The notes under the pieces were generated by a model that was given only the letters and a program-made list of their open reading frames with translations, ran no database searches and was not told the DNA's origin. A program made the translations under genes and the position numbers. From assembly GCF_004011825.1 (NCBI RefSeq), contig NZ_RKLO01000002.1, positions 434,001 to 498,000 of the forward strand: a stretch of DNA of 64,000 bases, given 5' to 3'. Source of the stretch: Rhodococcus xishaensis (GTDB lineage Bacteria; Actinomycetota; Actinomycetes; Mycobacteriales; Mycobacteriaceae). Positions 10,182-20,109 of this stretch are shown here, piece after piece. How positions within the stretch are numbered: the first letter of the stretch is position 1; each line of letters starts with the position of its first letter.

Positions 10182-10206
10182 TGACACTTCTGGGGAAGAA
10201 GTGTCA
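10182..10206. promoter_or_regulatory. Perfect 10-bp inverted repeat upstream of ripA
   Basis: TGACACTTCT at 10182-10191 and AGAAGTGTCA at 10197-10206 are exact complements with a 5-base spacer. It lies about 140 bp before the ripA start in a 290-bp intergenic region with other TGTCA/TGTGAC elements (GTGTCACAG, GATGTGAC). It looks like a dimeric-regulator site rather than a terminator, since no T-run follows. The regulator is not identified. Confidence 0.5.
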
Positions 10207-10348
10207 CAGGAGTTGCTATGAAACTGATGTGACGGCTGCGCTGTGATGTGAACCTGCACGCCATCGGTGGTGGCATCGCCGGTGACGTGGCTCCCCTCGC
10301 GGATCGGTCCGACGTTCGACGTCGGTCGCAGCCGTAGGGAGGGGTGCT

Positions 10349-11824
10349 GTGGGGCGAAGGAGTTCACGCGCAGGCGCGCGACGCCCGGGTTTCCCCCGCG
10401 TGCGCCAGAGCCTGACACGGGCCTTTGTCGGTGCCGGCCTCGCCTGCACGTTGGTGGCGGGCATGCCCGGCGCCGCCCCCGCGGTTCCGCCACCGCCTCC
10501 CAACCCGTCCGATGCCGAGCTCGACAGTGGATACGCCCGGGTGTCGACCGGCGTTGCGCAGGTCAGTGATCTGATCAACCAGGTGGCGAGTGCGAACCAG
10601 GAACTCGCTCGACTTGACGACGAGGTCGCGATCAAGCGCGAGGACGTCAACCGGGCACTGGTCGACCTTCAAACCGCGCGCGACGAGGCCGACGCCGCCG
10701 GAGCGCTCGTGAACCAGAGCCGGCAAGCGCTGCAGGACGCGGGCGCGCGGATCGAGCAGGCTCGAGACCGCCTCACCGACTACGCCGTCGAGAGCTACAC
10801 GAAGGGCCGCAACGTCGCCTCGCTGAACTCGTACCTCGGTGCCAAGGGCCCCGAGGACATCCTCGAGCGGGCACTGATCATGCGCCGCCTGGCTGCCGGC
10901 CAGAAGGCCGTCCTGGACAACCTGCAGCGGGCGCGAACCGAGCAGGCCAACCGGGAGTCGGCTGCGCGCGAGGCCAAGCGGCGTGCCGACGCCGCCGCGG
11001 ACGCGGCGAATGCGAAGAAGGTCGAAGCCGAGCGGGCGATTGCCAGTGTTCACGCCGCTCTGGAGGAACAGGGGTCGCGAAAGGCGCAGGTGGAGGCCGC
11101 TCGGGACGCCGCACTGGTGCAGCTCGAGGCGGCGCGCAACCGCGTCGCGGGGCTGCAGGGGCAGCGCGATGCCTACATAGCGTGGGACAACCAGCGCAGG
11201 GTGGAGGAAGCAGCCGACGCCGCTGCTGCCGCGGCGGCCGCCGAATCAGCGCGCCGGGCGGCGGAGGACGGGGCCGCACAGGAGCGTGCCGCCCAGCTGG
11301 CGGACGGTCAGCGACCACACACCCAACTCGACGACGATTCCGGCGGGTGGACGCCGCCCGCCCAACCGGCCCCGGGTCCCGCGTTGCCCTCCGTGTCGGG
11401 GAGCGAGGCGATCGAGATCGTGATCGACCGCGGCATGTCGCAGCTCGGCGTTCCGTACGCGTGGGGCGGCGGCAATGCCATCGGCCCGACGCTCGGCATC
11501 CGAGACGGCGGCGTCGCGGACAGTTTCGGCGATTTCGACAAGGTGGGGTTCGACTGCTCCGGACTGATGATTTACGCCTTCGCCGGCATCGGGATTTCGT
11601 TGCCGCACTACTCCGGCTACCAGTACACGGCGGGTACCCAGGTGCCGTCGTCGCAGATGCGCCGCGGCGACATGATCTTCTACGGACCCAACGCGAGCAA
11701 GCATGTCGCGCTGTACCTGGGCGGCGGTCAGATGCTCGAGGCGTTCCAGTCGGGCACGGTTGTCAGGGTTTCCGCGGTGCGATGGGACGGGATGACCCCC
11801 TACGCTGTTCGTATGGTGTCCTAG
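10349..11824 (+). CDS. ripA: NlpC/P60 peptidoglycan endopeptidase (RipA type)
   Basis: 491 residues. A basic N terminus and hydrophobic segment ending Pro-Gly-Ala-Ala-Pro-Ala form a Sec signal. A long coiled coil (about residues 60-320, rich in Glu/Ala/Arg) follows, then a Pro-rich linker and a C-terminal NlpC/P60 domain. The catalytic cysteine is Cys403 (FDCSGL), with a histidine in SKHVALYLGG. Such enzymes cut D-Glu-mesoDAP bonds in the septum and are needed for daughter-cell separation; the coiled coil keeps the proenzyme in check. The GTG at 10349 is preceded by a strong GGGAGGGG. It corresponds to Rv1477; the second copy ripB (Rv1478) of M. tuberculosis is absent and MoxR follows directly. 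Confidence 0.9.
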   Translation: MGRRSSRAGARRPGFPRVRQSLTRAFVGAGLACTLVAGMPGAAPAVPPPPPNPSDAELDSGYARVSTGVAQVSDLINQVASANQELARLDDEVAIKREDVNRALVDLQTARDEADAAGALVNQSRQALQDAGARIEQARDRLTDYAVESYTKGRNVASLNSYLGAKGPEDILERALIMRRLAAGQKAVLDNLQRARTEQANRESAAREAKRRADAAADAANAKKVEAERAIASVHAALEEQGSRKAQVEAARDAALVQLEAARNRVAGLQGQRDAYIAWDNQRRVEEAADAAAAAAAAESARRAAEDGAAQERAAQLADGQRPHTQLDDDSGGWTPPAQPAPGPALPSVSGSEAIEIVIDRGMSQLGVPYAWGGGNAIGPTLGIRDGGVADSFGDFDKVGFDCSGLMIYAFAGIGISLPHYSGYQYTAGTQVPSSQMRRGDMIFYGPNASKHVALYLGGGQMLEAFQSGTVVRVSAVRWDGMTPYAVRMVS

Positions 11825-11921
11825 CTCACGTCGTCCGCGTGCCGGGGTGTGCAGGTTCCTGGGATAGTTGGGCGGACAGGTAAATCGATCCGATCGATCT
11901 AGGTGGAAGCGGGGATTCTAG

Positions 11922-13046
11922 GTGACCTCAGGTGACGGTGCTGTAGCTGGATCCGGCTCGGAGGGGGCAGCGCACGGCAGTGCGGGGTCATCGGCGGCCG
12001 ATCTCGCACAGGACGTGCACACCCTCGAGCGGGCGATCTACGAGGTCAAGCGCGTGATCGTAGGCCAGGACCGTCTGGTCGAGCGCATGCTCGTCGGGGT
12101 GCTCTCAAAGGGACACGTCCTGCTCGAGGGCGTTCCGGGTGTTGCGAAGACGCTCGCAGTCGAGACGTTCGCGAAGGTCGTCGGCGGTTCGTTCTCCCGC
12201 GTGCAGTTCACTCCCGACCTCGTTCCGACCGACCTGGTCGGTACCCGCATCTACCGGCAAGGGCGTGAGGAGTTCGACACCGAGCTGGGGCCTGTCGTGG
12301 CGAACTTCCTGCTCGCCGACGAGATCAACCGTGCGCCCGCGAAGGTCCAGTCCGCACTGCTCGAGGTCATGGCCGAGCGGCACGTATCGATCGGCGGCAA
12401 GACGTATTCGATGCCCGAACCCTTCCTCGTGATGGCCACCCAGAACCCGATCGAGAGCGAGGGCGTGTACCCGCTGCCGGAAGCCCAACGCGACCGCTTC
12501 CTGTTCAAGGTGCTCGTGGACTACCCCTCGGTGGAGGAGGAGCGCGAGATCGTCTACCGGATGGGAATCGCCGCACCCGAACCGAACCAGATCCTCGACA
12601 CCCAGGAGCTCGTCCGGTTGCAATCGGTTGCGAGCAATGTGTTCGTCCATCATGCGCTCGTGGACTACGTGGTGCGGGTGATCACCGCGACGCGGACACC
12701 CCGAGAGTTCGGCATCGAGGACGTCGCGGGGTGGGTCGCATACGGTGCGTCGCCGCGTGCAACCCTCGGCATCATCTCCGCGGCGCGTGCGCTCGCGTTG
12801 CTCCGGGGCCGCGACTACGTAGTCCCACAGGACGTGCTCGAAATCATCCCCGACGTCCTGCGGCACCGCCTCGTGCTGTCCTACGACGCCCTCGCCGACG
12901 AGGTGTCACCCGAGGCTGTCATCAACCGGGTGCTGCAGACCGTCGCGGTGCCGCAGGTCGGTGCACAACCGGTTGTTGCGCCGATTCCGCCCTCGTTCGA
13001 TCCAGGCCCCTTGCCCGCCGCGACGTCGGGCTCCCCGCAACAGTGA
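11922..13046 (+). CDS. moxR: MoxR-family AAA+ ATPase (Rv1479-like)
   Basis: 374 residues. The AAA+ core has a Walker A variant typical of MoxR (GVPGVAKTLAVE), Walker B FLLADEINRAPAKVQ, and ATQNPIESEGVYPLPEAQRDRF, which contains sensor 1 and the arginine finger. MoxR proteins act as chaperones for partner proteins with MIDAS/von Willebrand A domains, and exactly such a partner follows here. The start is GTG at 11922. Its stop overlaps the start of the DUF58 gene (GTGA at 13043-13046), giving a tightly coupled three-gene operon as in M. tuberculosis Rv1479-Rv1481. An envelope-stress or septation role is likely given the upstream ripA. Confidence 0.92.
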   Translation: MTSGDGAVAGSGSEGAAHGSAGSSAADLAQDVHTLERAIYEVKRVIVGQDRLVERMLVGVLSKGHVLLEGVPGVAKTLAVETFAKVVGGSFSRVQFTPDLVPTDLVGTRIYRQGREEFDTELGPVVANFLLADEINRAPAKVQSALLEVMAERHVSIGGKTYSMPEPFLVMATQNPIESEGVYPLPEAQRDRFLFKVLVDYPSVEEEREIVYRMGIAAPEPNQILDTQELVRLQSVASNVFVHHALVDYVVRVITATRTPREFGIEDVAGWVAYGASPRATLGIISAARALALLRGRDYVVPQDVLEIIPDVLRHRLVLSYDALADEVSPEAVINRVLQTVAVPQVGAQPVVAPIPPSFDPGPLPAATSGSPQQ

Positions 13047-13999
13047 CGCGGCGCAAAGGCGCAGTGCCGTCGTTCCGTTCCGGATCGCTGCGCGACCCGG
13101 AGATGGCCGCAGCCTTGCGGACCCTCGAACTCACCGTGCGCCGTCGCCTCGACGGCGTCCTGCACGGCGATCACCTCGGCCTCATCCCAGGCCCAGGCTC
13201 CGAGCCCGGCGACGCTCGCGAGTACCAGCCCGGTGACGACGTCCGGCAGATGGACTGGTCGGTGACCGCGCGCACGACGCACCCACATGTTCGGCAGACC
13301 GTCGCCGATCGCGAACTCGAGACGTGGCTAGTGGTGGACCTGTCGTCCAGTCTGGACTTCGGCACAGTGGGCTGCGAGAAACGTGACCTCGCAATCGCGG
13401 CCGCGTCCGCGGTGACATACCTCGCCGGCAGCAGCGGGAATCGCATCGGTGCTGTCGTCGCCACCGGTGACCGCACCAGGCGGATCCCGGCCCGGCCCGG
13501 TCGGGTACACGCCCAGGCGATGCTGCGACGCATCGCGTCCACCCCGCATGCCGCCGACGGCGTCCGCGGCGACCTTCGCAGCGCGCTCGAATCCCTGCGC
13601 AGGCCGCAACGTCGGCGGGGCCTCGTCGTCGTCATCAGCGACTTCCTCGGTCCGATCGACTGGGAGCATTCCCTCAGGGCGCTGTCGGGGCGGCACGACC
13701 TTCTCGCCGTCGAGGTCCTCGACCCACGCGACCTGGAACTGCCCGACGTGGGCGACGTCGTTCTGTTCGATCCGGAATCCGGACGCACGCGGGAGTTCTC
13801 GACGACACCCAAGTTGCGTGCCGATTTCGCGCGCGCGGCGCAGGCCCATAGCGCCGACGTCGACGCCACACTGCGCCGGTGCGGTGCACCCCGGTTGAGT
13901 CTGCGCACCGATCGGGACTGGATCAGTGACGTCGTGCGGTTCGTTTCGGCTCGGCGGCACACTTTCGGCGCACCCGGCAGTCGGGTGGCGCGCGGATGA
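13043..13999 (+). CDS. DUF58 domain protein (Rv1480-like)
   Basis: 318 residues, GTG start at 13043 overlapping the moxR stop. It carries the DUF58 signature ([19 protein letters not shown]) and a degenerate von Willebrand A fold ([12 protein letters not shown]), with no transmembrane segment. It is the second member of the MoxR-DUF58-VWA operon; its own stop overlaps the next ATG (ATGA). In other bacteria this trio is linked to envelope stress tolerance. Confidence in the family is high, while the biochemical role is unproven. Confidence 0.9.
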   Translation: MTRRKGAVPSFRSGSLRDPEMAAALRTLELTVRRRLDGVLHGDHLGLIPGPGSEPGDAREYQPGDDVRQMDWSVTARTTHPHVRQTVADRELETWLVVDLSSSLDFGTVGCEKRDLAIAAASAVTYLAGSSGNRIGAVVATGDRTRRIPARPGRVHAQAMLRRIASTPHAADGVRGDLRSALESLRRPQRRRGLVVVISDFLGPIDWEHSLRALSGRHDLLAVEVLDPRDLELPDVGDVVLFDPESGRTREFSTTPKLRADFARAAQAHSADVDATLRRCGAPRLSLRTDRDWISDVVRFVSARRHTFGAPGSRVARG

Positions 14000-14976
14000 G
14001 CCTGTCGCAGTTCACGTCCCCGTGGTGGCTGCTGTTCGTGCTGGTCGTCGCTGCGCTGGCGGTCGGATACGTAGTGATCCAGCGGCGCCGGCAGAAGAAT
14101 GTCCTGCGGTTCGCGAACCTGGACCTGCTCGAGAAGGTTGCGCCGAACCGCCCGAACTTCACCCGTCACATTCCGACGGCGCTGCTGCTCGTGGGCCTGC
14201 TGTTCCTCACCGTCGCACTCGCCGGGCCGACGGCGGACCAGCGGGTTCCGCGCAACCGGGCGACCGTTGTGCTCGCCATCGACGTCTCGCTGTCGATGAA
14301 AGCGACCGACGTCGAACCCAGCCGCCTGGCCGCCGCGCAGGAGGCGGCGAAGTCGTTCGCCGAGGGCCTGACCCCGGGTATCAATCTCGGCCTCGTCGCG
14401 TTCGCAGGCACCGCGTCGGTGCTGGTGTCGCCGACGCCGAACCGCGACGAAACGAAAGCTGCGATCGACAACCTTCAGCTCAGCGAGCGCACCGCGACCG
14501 GCGAGGCGATCTTCACGTCGCTCCAGTCGATCGACACCCTTGCTGCGGTGCTCGGTGGCGGCGAGCAGGCGCCGCCCGCACGGATCGTGCTGCTCTCGGA
14601 CGGCAAGCAGACCGTTCCCGAGTACTCGGACGACCCCCGCGGCGCCTTCACCGCGGCGCGGCAGGCCAAGGACGAAGGCGTCCCGATCTCCACGATCTCG
14701 TTCGGTACCAGCTACGGCAGCGTCGAGATCGAGGGCGACCGGATCCCGGTGCCGGTCGACGATCCGTCGTTGCGCGAGATCGCGAACCTGTCCGGGGGCA
14801 ACTTCTTCAGGGCGTCCAGCCTCGAGGAGCTGCGCGACGTCTACGACACTCTCGAGGAGCAGATCGGCTTCGAGAATGCGCGGGGCGACGCGAGTCGGCC
14901 GTGGCTGATCCTCGGCGTGCTGTTCACAACGACGGGCCTGGGAACGGCGCTCGTGCAGCGGCAACGCCTCCCGTGA
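13996..14976 (+). CDS. Membrane protein with von Willebrand factor A domain (Rv1481-like)
   Basis: 326 residues. An N-terminal transmembrane helix (about 8-28) and a second one (about 55-75) are followed by a VWA domain with an intact MIDAS motif ([12 protein letters not shown], then the Thr and Asp positions in RTATGEA and LLSDGKQT). A C-terminal hydrophobic helix ([17 protein letters not shown]) anchors the far end. This BatA-like topology places the VWA domain outside or at the membrane surface, presenting it to the MoxR ATPase. It is the third gene of the coupled operon, with its ATG within the previous stop. Confidence 0.9.
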   Translation: MSLSQFTSPWWLLFVLVVAALAVGYVVIQRRRQKNVLRFANLDLLEKVAPNRPNFTRHIPTALLLVGLLFLTVALAGPTADQRVPRNRATVVLAIDVSLSMKATDVEPSRLAAAQEAAKSFAEGLTPGINLGLVAFAGTASVLVSPTPNRDETKAAIDNLQLSERTATGEAIFTSLQSIDTLAAVLGGGEQAPPARIVLLSDGKQTVPEYSDDPRGAFTAARQAKDEGVPISTISFGTSYGSVEIEGDRIPVPVDDPSLREIANLSGGNFFRASSLEELRDVYDTLEEQIGFENARGDASRPWLILGVLFTTTGLGTALVQRQRLP

Positions 14977-15047
14977 ACACCCACGTGCCGGTCCTGAACG
15001 TCCCGAAGTTTTGCACCTGTGCCCGTAATCCACAGTCGAGCAGATAG

Positions 15048-15779
<732 letters not shown>

Positions 15780-15846
15780 CCCGGCTCGAGCCGTCACGCA
15801 CCCACCGAGCACACAGAGACTAATTTTCACAGGAGGACCACAACCG

Positions 15847-16644
15847 ATGAGCGGATTGCTCGAGGGCAAGACCATTCTCGTCACCGGCATCATCACCGAT
15901 GCATCCATTGCATTTCACGTCGCCAGGGTCGCCCAGGAGCAGGGCGCGACCGTGCTCATCACCGGGTTCGACCGGCTACGTCTGATCGACCGGATCGCGC
16001 AGCGTCTTCCGGAGCCGGTACCGCCGGCGATCGAGCTGGATGTGCAGAACCCCGAGCACCTCGAGACGCTCGCCGACCGGGTGCGGGAGTTGGCCCCCAA
16101 CGGCATTGACGGGGTGGTGCACTCGATCGCCTTCTCTCCGAGGTCGGGCCTGGGTAGCCCCTTCCTGGACGCGCCGTGGGCGGACATCTCGACCGCACTC
16201 GAGGTCTCGGCTTACTCCTACGCGTCGCTCGCGAAGGCACTCCTGCCGGTCCTCAACGACAACGGTTCGATCGTGGGCATGGACTTCGATCCCTCGCGTG
16301 CGATGCCGTTCTACAACTGGATGGGTGTGTCCAAAGCCACGCTCGAGGCCGTCAACCGCTATGTCGCGAAGGAAGTCGGCGGGCGCGGCATCCGCTCCAA
16401 CCTCGTTGCGGCAGGCCCGGTCAAGACTCTCGCCGCGAAGGCGATCGCAGGCGATGCCACCGGTCCGGGTGCGGAATTGAACAAGTTGAACACCTCGTGG
16501 GACGAGGTCGCCCCGATCGGGTGGGATGTCGACGACCCGACGGCCGTCGCCAAGAGCGTCTGCACACTGTTGTCGGACTGGCTGCCGGGTACCACCGCGT
16601 CGATCGTCTATGTCGACGGCGGCTTCCATGCGATGGCCGGCTGA
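15847..16644 (+). CDS. inhA: Enoyl-[ACP] reductase InhA (NADH)
   Basis: 265 residues. Last step of FAS-II elongation, reducing 2-trans-enoyl-ACP with NADH. It has the family nucleotide loop [13 protein letters not shown] and the catalytic Tyr156 and Lys163 in FYNWMGVSK (equivalent to Tyr158 and Lys165 of M. tuberculosis). HSIAFSP holds Ser92, equivalent to Ser94, the position linked to isoniazid resistance, which is unmutated here. The ATG at 15847 is preceded by AGGAGG about 10 bases upstream, and this start gives a length close to the 269 residues of the M. tuberculosis enzyme. It lies in an operon with fabG1 and probably hemH. Confidence 0.95.
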   Translation: MSGLLEGKTILVTGIITDASIAFHVARVAQEQGATVLITGFDRLRLIDRIAQRLPEPVPPAIELDVQNPEHLETLADRVRELAPNGIDGVVHSIAFSPRSGLGSPFLDAPWADISTALEVSAYSYASLAKALLPVLNDNGSIVGMDFDPSRAMPFYNWMGVSKATLEAVNRYVAKEVGGRGIRSNLVAAGPVKTLAAKAIAGDATGPGAELNKLNTSWDEVAPIGWDVDDPTAVAKSVCTLLSDWLPGTTASIVYVDGGFHAMAG

Positions 16645-16686
16645 CCCGTTTGTCGTTGCCATCCGGGGACTGGCCAGAATGAGGGC

Positions 16687-17754
16687 ATGAGCGGTCAGCA
16701 GGAAACGGAATTCGACGCACTCCTCGTGCTGTCCTTCGGCGGCCCCGAAACGCCGGAGGATGTGCGGCCGTTCCTCGAGAACGTCACCCGCGGACGTGGC
16801 GTCCCGCCGGAGCGGCTCGACGCCGTCGTGGAGCACTACATGCACTTCGGTGGTCGGTCCCCGATCAATGCGCTCAACCGGGACATCATCGCGCGCGTCG
16901 AGAACGAATTGCGTTCGGCCGGAACCGATCTACCTGTGTACTTCGGTAACCGGAACTGGCACCCCATGGTCGAGGACACCGTCGCTCGCATGCGCGACGA
17001 CGGTGTCCGCAATGCGCTGGTGTTCCCGACGTCAGCGTGGGGTGGCTACTCGGGCTGCCGTCAGTACCACGAGGACATCGCCAGGGCCCGTGCCGCGGTC
17101 GATGCGGCTCCGGCCATGTCGAAGCTGCGGCAGTACTACGACCACCCGCTGCTGATCGGGGCGTTCGCGGATGCGATCCACACTGCGCGGGAACAGCTCT
17201 CGCCCAGCGTGCGCGACCGCGCGAGGCTGGTGTTCACGGCGCATTCGGTGCCGGTGGCGGCCGACGCAGCCGCCGGTCCGGCGGGCGACGGCGGGCACCT
17301 CTACAGCCGACAGGTCGCCGACGCCGCACGGCTATGTGCGGAGACGGTCGGCGTCGACGAGTTCGACCTGGTGTGGCAGTCACGGTCCGGTCCGCCCCAG
17401 GTGCCGTGGCTCGACCCCGACATCTGCGACCACCTCGAGAGCGTCGCCGCGGCGGGTGCCTCGGCAGTGATCGTGTGCCCGGTCGGATTCGTCTCCGATC
17501 ACCTCGAGGTGGTGTGGGACCTCGACACCGAAGCCCGGGACAAGGCTGCCGAGCTGGGGATCGAGTTCGCCCGAGCCGCAACGCCGGGCACTGACCCGCG
17601 GTTCGCCCGCCTGGTGGTCGAGCTCGTCGAGGAGCGTCGCTCCGGCACGATGCCCGCACGTCTCGGCCGAGAACCGTTGCTCGGTGCCACCGCAGACGGC
17701 AGGCCGTGCGCGGTCAATTGCTGTGTCCCGGTCCGACGCCCCGACCAGAACTGA
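16687..17754 (+). CDS. hemH: Coproporphyrin/protoporphyrin ferrochelatase
   Basis: 355 residues. Inserts ferrous iron into the porphyrin; in actinobacteria the substrate is usually coproporphyrin III (the CpfC route). Family motifs seen include [15 protein letters not shown] at the N terminus, the active-site histidine in [15 protein letters not shown] with the second conserved His, and [17 protein letters not shown] near the C terminus. It corresponds to Rv1485 and lies 42 bases after inhA on the same strand, so co-transcription is likely. The C-terminal Cys pair (AVNCCVP) resembles the cluster-binding cysteines of actinobacterial ferrochelatases. Confidence 0.93.
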   Translation: MSGQQETEFDALLVLSFGGPETPEDVRPFLENVTRGRGVPPERLDAVVEHYMHFGGRSPINALNRDIIARVENELRSAGTDLPVYFGNRNWHPMVEDTVARMRDDGVRNALVFPTSAWGGYSGCRQYHEDIARARAAVDAAPAMSKLRQYYDHPLLIGAFADAIHTAREQLSPSVRDRARLVFTAHSVPVAADAAAGPAGDGGHLYSRQVADAARLCAETVGVDEFDLVWQSRSGPPQVPWLDPDICDHLESVAAAGASAVIVCPVGFVSDHLEVVWDLDTEARDKAAELGIEFARAATPGTDPRFARLVVELVEERRSGTMPARLGREPLLGATADGRPCAVNCCVPVRRPDQN

Positions 17755-17924
17755 CCGGTTCATCGCTCTTACCCGTTCGGGCGCCACGGACGACGCTTCG
17801 ATGCCTGTTGCCGAGTAGCGCCTCGAGCGCCTGTGCTTGTTTCGACGAGGCTGTGGCTTGCAGATGCCATTTTCGACGGGGCCGACCTCGGTAGGGCGGG
17901 TCGTTCGTGTCGAATGTCTTTCCT

Positions 17925-18488
17925 TCAGCTTGCGCGATGGCCGTCGAGGAAAGTCGCGACAAGTGTGTTGGGGTCGAACTCTGCAACGATCGATTCGGCT
18001 CCACTGCGTGCCAACATGCCGAACAGCATCAGCGGTGCGAGGAGGATCAGAAGCTTCTGTACGGGGTCACCTGGTGCGAGTTGTCCTCGATCTTGGTGTG
18101 TTGCGATCACGTGCACCGCATTGAGTAGATTCGGCATGAACGTATCCGTCGCGGCGCGTAGCTCCGGGTGGCGTTGCATCTCGACCAGCAGTGTCCCGAC
18201 AGCGCCGCCGTGCATGCGGTTGGTCTCGGCAAAGGCCGTAGCTAGGGCGACAAGATCTGCGGTGACGTCGTCGGTCGTGGTCACGTGGGCGAACGGAGCT
18301 TTGGCCAGAACCTGTGTCAGAGCCGTGCTGATCAGGGTGGCCTTGTCGCCGTAACGGCGAAACAGCGTCGCCTCGTTGACGCCGGCTCGACTGGCGATCT
18401 CCTGCGTTGTAGTGGCTCGGTATCCGCGTTCGGCGAAGACCGCGACTGTGGTGTCGAATAACCCACCAACGTCTATATACCTGGGCAT
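17925..18488 (-). CDS. TetR-family regulator divergent from a nitroreductase
   Basis: 187 residues from the ATG at 18488. N-terminal TetR helix-turn-helix (FAERGYRATTTQEIASRAGV, then NEATLFRRYGDKATL) and a helical C-terminal domain with a hydrophobic LLILLAPLMLFGML helix. The 96-bp gap to the divergent nitroreductase gene contains a perfect 34-bp palindrome, so this protein very probably controls both genes. The ligand is unknown; redox-active or nitroaromatic compounds are plausible because of the target gene. The surrounding DNA has somewhat more A+T than neighbouring genes. Confidence 0.85.
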   Translation of the reverse strand: MPRYIDVGGLFDTTVAVFAERGYRATTTQEIASRAGVNEATLFRRYGDKATLISTALTQVLAKAPFAHVTTTDDVTADLVALATAFAETNRMHGGAVGTLLVEMQRHPELRAATDTFMPNLLNAVHVIATHQDRGQLAPGDPVQKLLILLAPLMLFGMLARSGAESIVAEFDPNTLVATFLDGHRAS

Positions 18489-18531
18489 ATGCCTCCGAAC
18501 TTCGCACACGGTTCCGATTCGAACCAGACGT

Positions 18532-18565
18532 CCACCTAATGCAAGTATATACTTGCATTAGGTGG
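18532..18565. promoter_or_regulatory. Perfect 34-bp palindromic operator between tetR and nitroreductase genes
   Basis: The left half CCACCTAATGCAAGTAT (18532-18548) is followed immediately by its exact reverse complement (18549-18565) with no spacer and no mismatch. It lies 44 bases upstream of the TetR start and 20 bases before the nitroreductase start, so binding would block both promoters. Its AT-rich centre (GTATATAC) is distinct from the GC-rich surroundings. Confidence 0.85.
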
Positions 18566-18584
18566 GTACCGGGACAGGAGGTCG

Positions 18585-19760
18585 GTGATGACCAAGCCGG
18601 AACAGCTCCCTCGCGACCATGACAGTTACCCGACCGCGAGATCGCGGCGTTCGAGGTTGTGGCGGTTGAAGATACGGCTGCAGTTCACGGGCTGGCTTCA
18701 ATACCTCATCGCCGTCAACGTCGCGATCGTGTTCCTCGTCGTCTCGGCTGTCGGATGGCTGATCGGAATCTGGCAGCCGCTGTTGTTCTGGTTGCCCCTG
18801 GCGATCGGCCTGCTGTTACTCGCTGCCGCGATTTTCGATGTCATCACCCTGAAATGGGGCCTGCGCCCGACCGAGTCGATGCCAGAGCGCAAGGATGACC
18901 TCGACACCTTCGACCTGATGCGCTCGAGACGCTCCTGTCACTCCTTTCAGCGCCGCGATCTCACCGAGGCCGACCGAGCCGAGCTGATGCGAGCAGTCGA
19001 GGAATACACCAGACGGGACCGCCTGATCGGCACCGGCCCGATCCGACTCGAGTACGTCGCAGCTCCATTGACCATCTGGCCGGGAGTGGGTGCGCACGAG
19101 TTCCTCGTCGCGATCGCTCCATACAGCTACGACCGCCTGGTGCTTGTCGATGTCGGCCGCAGTCTGCAGAAGGTGGTGTTGCAGGCCACTCGCATGGGAG
19201 TGAGCACCTGCTGGATCGGCCCGGGTGCCGACCAGAGCAGCGTCGTCGAACACCTGGGTAGCCGTTTCGATCCCGAGAAGGATCACGTGGTCTGCGTCTG
19301 CGCGGTCGGATACCGATCACGCCTCGAGCCCTTGTTCGTCCGGGCGATGGAGCGGATTTCGCGTCGCCGCCTGCCGCTGGAGTCGCTGTTCTTCTCCGAT
19401 CCGCACTGTGAGGTGCCGCTGGCAGTCGACAAACCGCCCTTCTCGTCGTTCGGCCGCTGCTTTGAGGTGTGTCAGTGGTCGCCGTCGTCGTACAACGCGC
19501 AGACCACCCGATGCGCGGCGGTGACAGAACTGGTAGGGGGCGAACAGAAGGTGGTGCGCTTCGACTTCTATGCCACCACCGCATCGCGGTTCTATGCGCC
19601 TGTGGCGGTGGGAATCTGGTGTGCGAACTGGGAAACCGGCTGCGACGCGCTGGCCATCCCGGGCCATTTCGCCGTCCTGCCGGAAGATGCGCGCAGCACT
19701 GGCGACGTCCCCGAACTGCCCCGGTACGACGTGAGCTGGATCGCCGACCCGAAGAAATAG
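18585..19760 (+). CDS. Membrane-anchored nitroreductase-family protein
   Basis: 391 residues. A basic N-terminal stretch is followed by two transmembrane helices (about residues 36-60 and 65-86), then a nitroreductase-like FMN fold of double length. RSRRSCHSFQRRDLTEAD opens the first half like classical nitroreductases (R-R-S-x-R/H), and QWSPSSYNAQTTRC near residue 300 supplies the conserved SxxNxQ segment. This matches the putative TM-nitroreductase family. It is likely a flavin-dependent reductase on the cytoplasmic membrane face. It is controlled with the divergent TetR gene through the palindrome just before it. Confidence 0.75.
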   Translation: MMTKPEQLPRDHDSYPTARSRRSRLWRLKIRLQFTGWLQYLIAVNVAIVFLVVSAVGWLIGIWQPLLFWLPLAIGLLLLAAAIFDVITLKWGLRPTESMPERKDDLDTFDLMRSRRSCHSFQRRDLTEADRAELMRAVEEYTRRDRLIGTGPIRLEYVAAPLTIWPGVGAHEFLVAIAPYSYDRLVLVDVGRSLQKVVLQATRMGVSTCWIGPGADQSSVVEHLGSRFDPEKDHVVCVCAVGYRSRLEPLFVRAMERISRRRLPLESLFFSDPHCEVPLAVDKPPFSSFGRCFEVCQWSPSSYNAQTTRCAAVTELVGGEQKVVRFDFYATTASRFYAPVAVGIWCANWETGCDALAIPGHFAVLPEDARSTGDVPELPRYDVSWIADPKK

Positions 19761-19885
19761 CGTTCGCACGTCGTGGCCAATTCAGGCCGCCCGGTATGCT
19801 GCCGCCTGGTAGTACCAAACAATGACTCTCACCTGCTGTGGATCAACTCATGGGGTCCGGTCACGTGCGATGTAGGAGGTACCCG

Positions 19886-20098
19886 GTGAAGCGCTATGTC
19901 AGTGAGACTTGGCGTGCAGTCCCGCGGAGCGGCCTGAACGGTGCAGCCCCGATCGTCTTCGTCACGACGGGTATCACGTGGGGCGCCCAGGGCTTCGGCA
20001 CGGCCGTGGGTGTCTTCGTGGCGGGCGTGGCCGGTGCGGCGGTGGTTCTGCTACCTGCGGCCCGCGCATCGGTGAACTCGGCGGCGCGCGGTTCCTGA
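19886..20098 (+). CDS. Small membrane protein, unknown function
   Basis: 70 residues starting at a GTG (19886) with an excellent AGGAGGT five bases upstream; a longer frame upstream from 19838 lacks such a site. It has one long or two short hydrophobic segments (APIVFVTTGITWGAQGFGT and AVGVFVAGVAGAAVVLLP), Gly/Ala-rich, with a basic N terminus. I do not recognise the family. It lies 125 bases after the nitroreductase gene on the same strand and ends 11 bases before the convergent Rv1486c-like gene. Confidence 0.6.
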   Translation: MKRYVSETWRAVPRSGLNGAAPIVFVTTGITWGAQGFGTAVGVFVAGVAGAAVVLLPAARASVNSAARGS

Positions 20099-20109
20099 CG
20101 CCGACGGGT

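Noticed and set aside
10059-10348. c-di-AMP (ydaO-type) riboswitch in front of the NlpC/P60 gene
   Set aside because: Such riboswitches precede wall hydrolases in many actinobacteria, but I could not match the conserved core stems here; only a simple inverted repeat is present.
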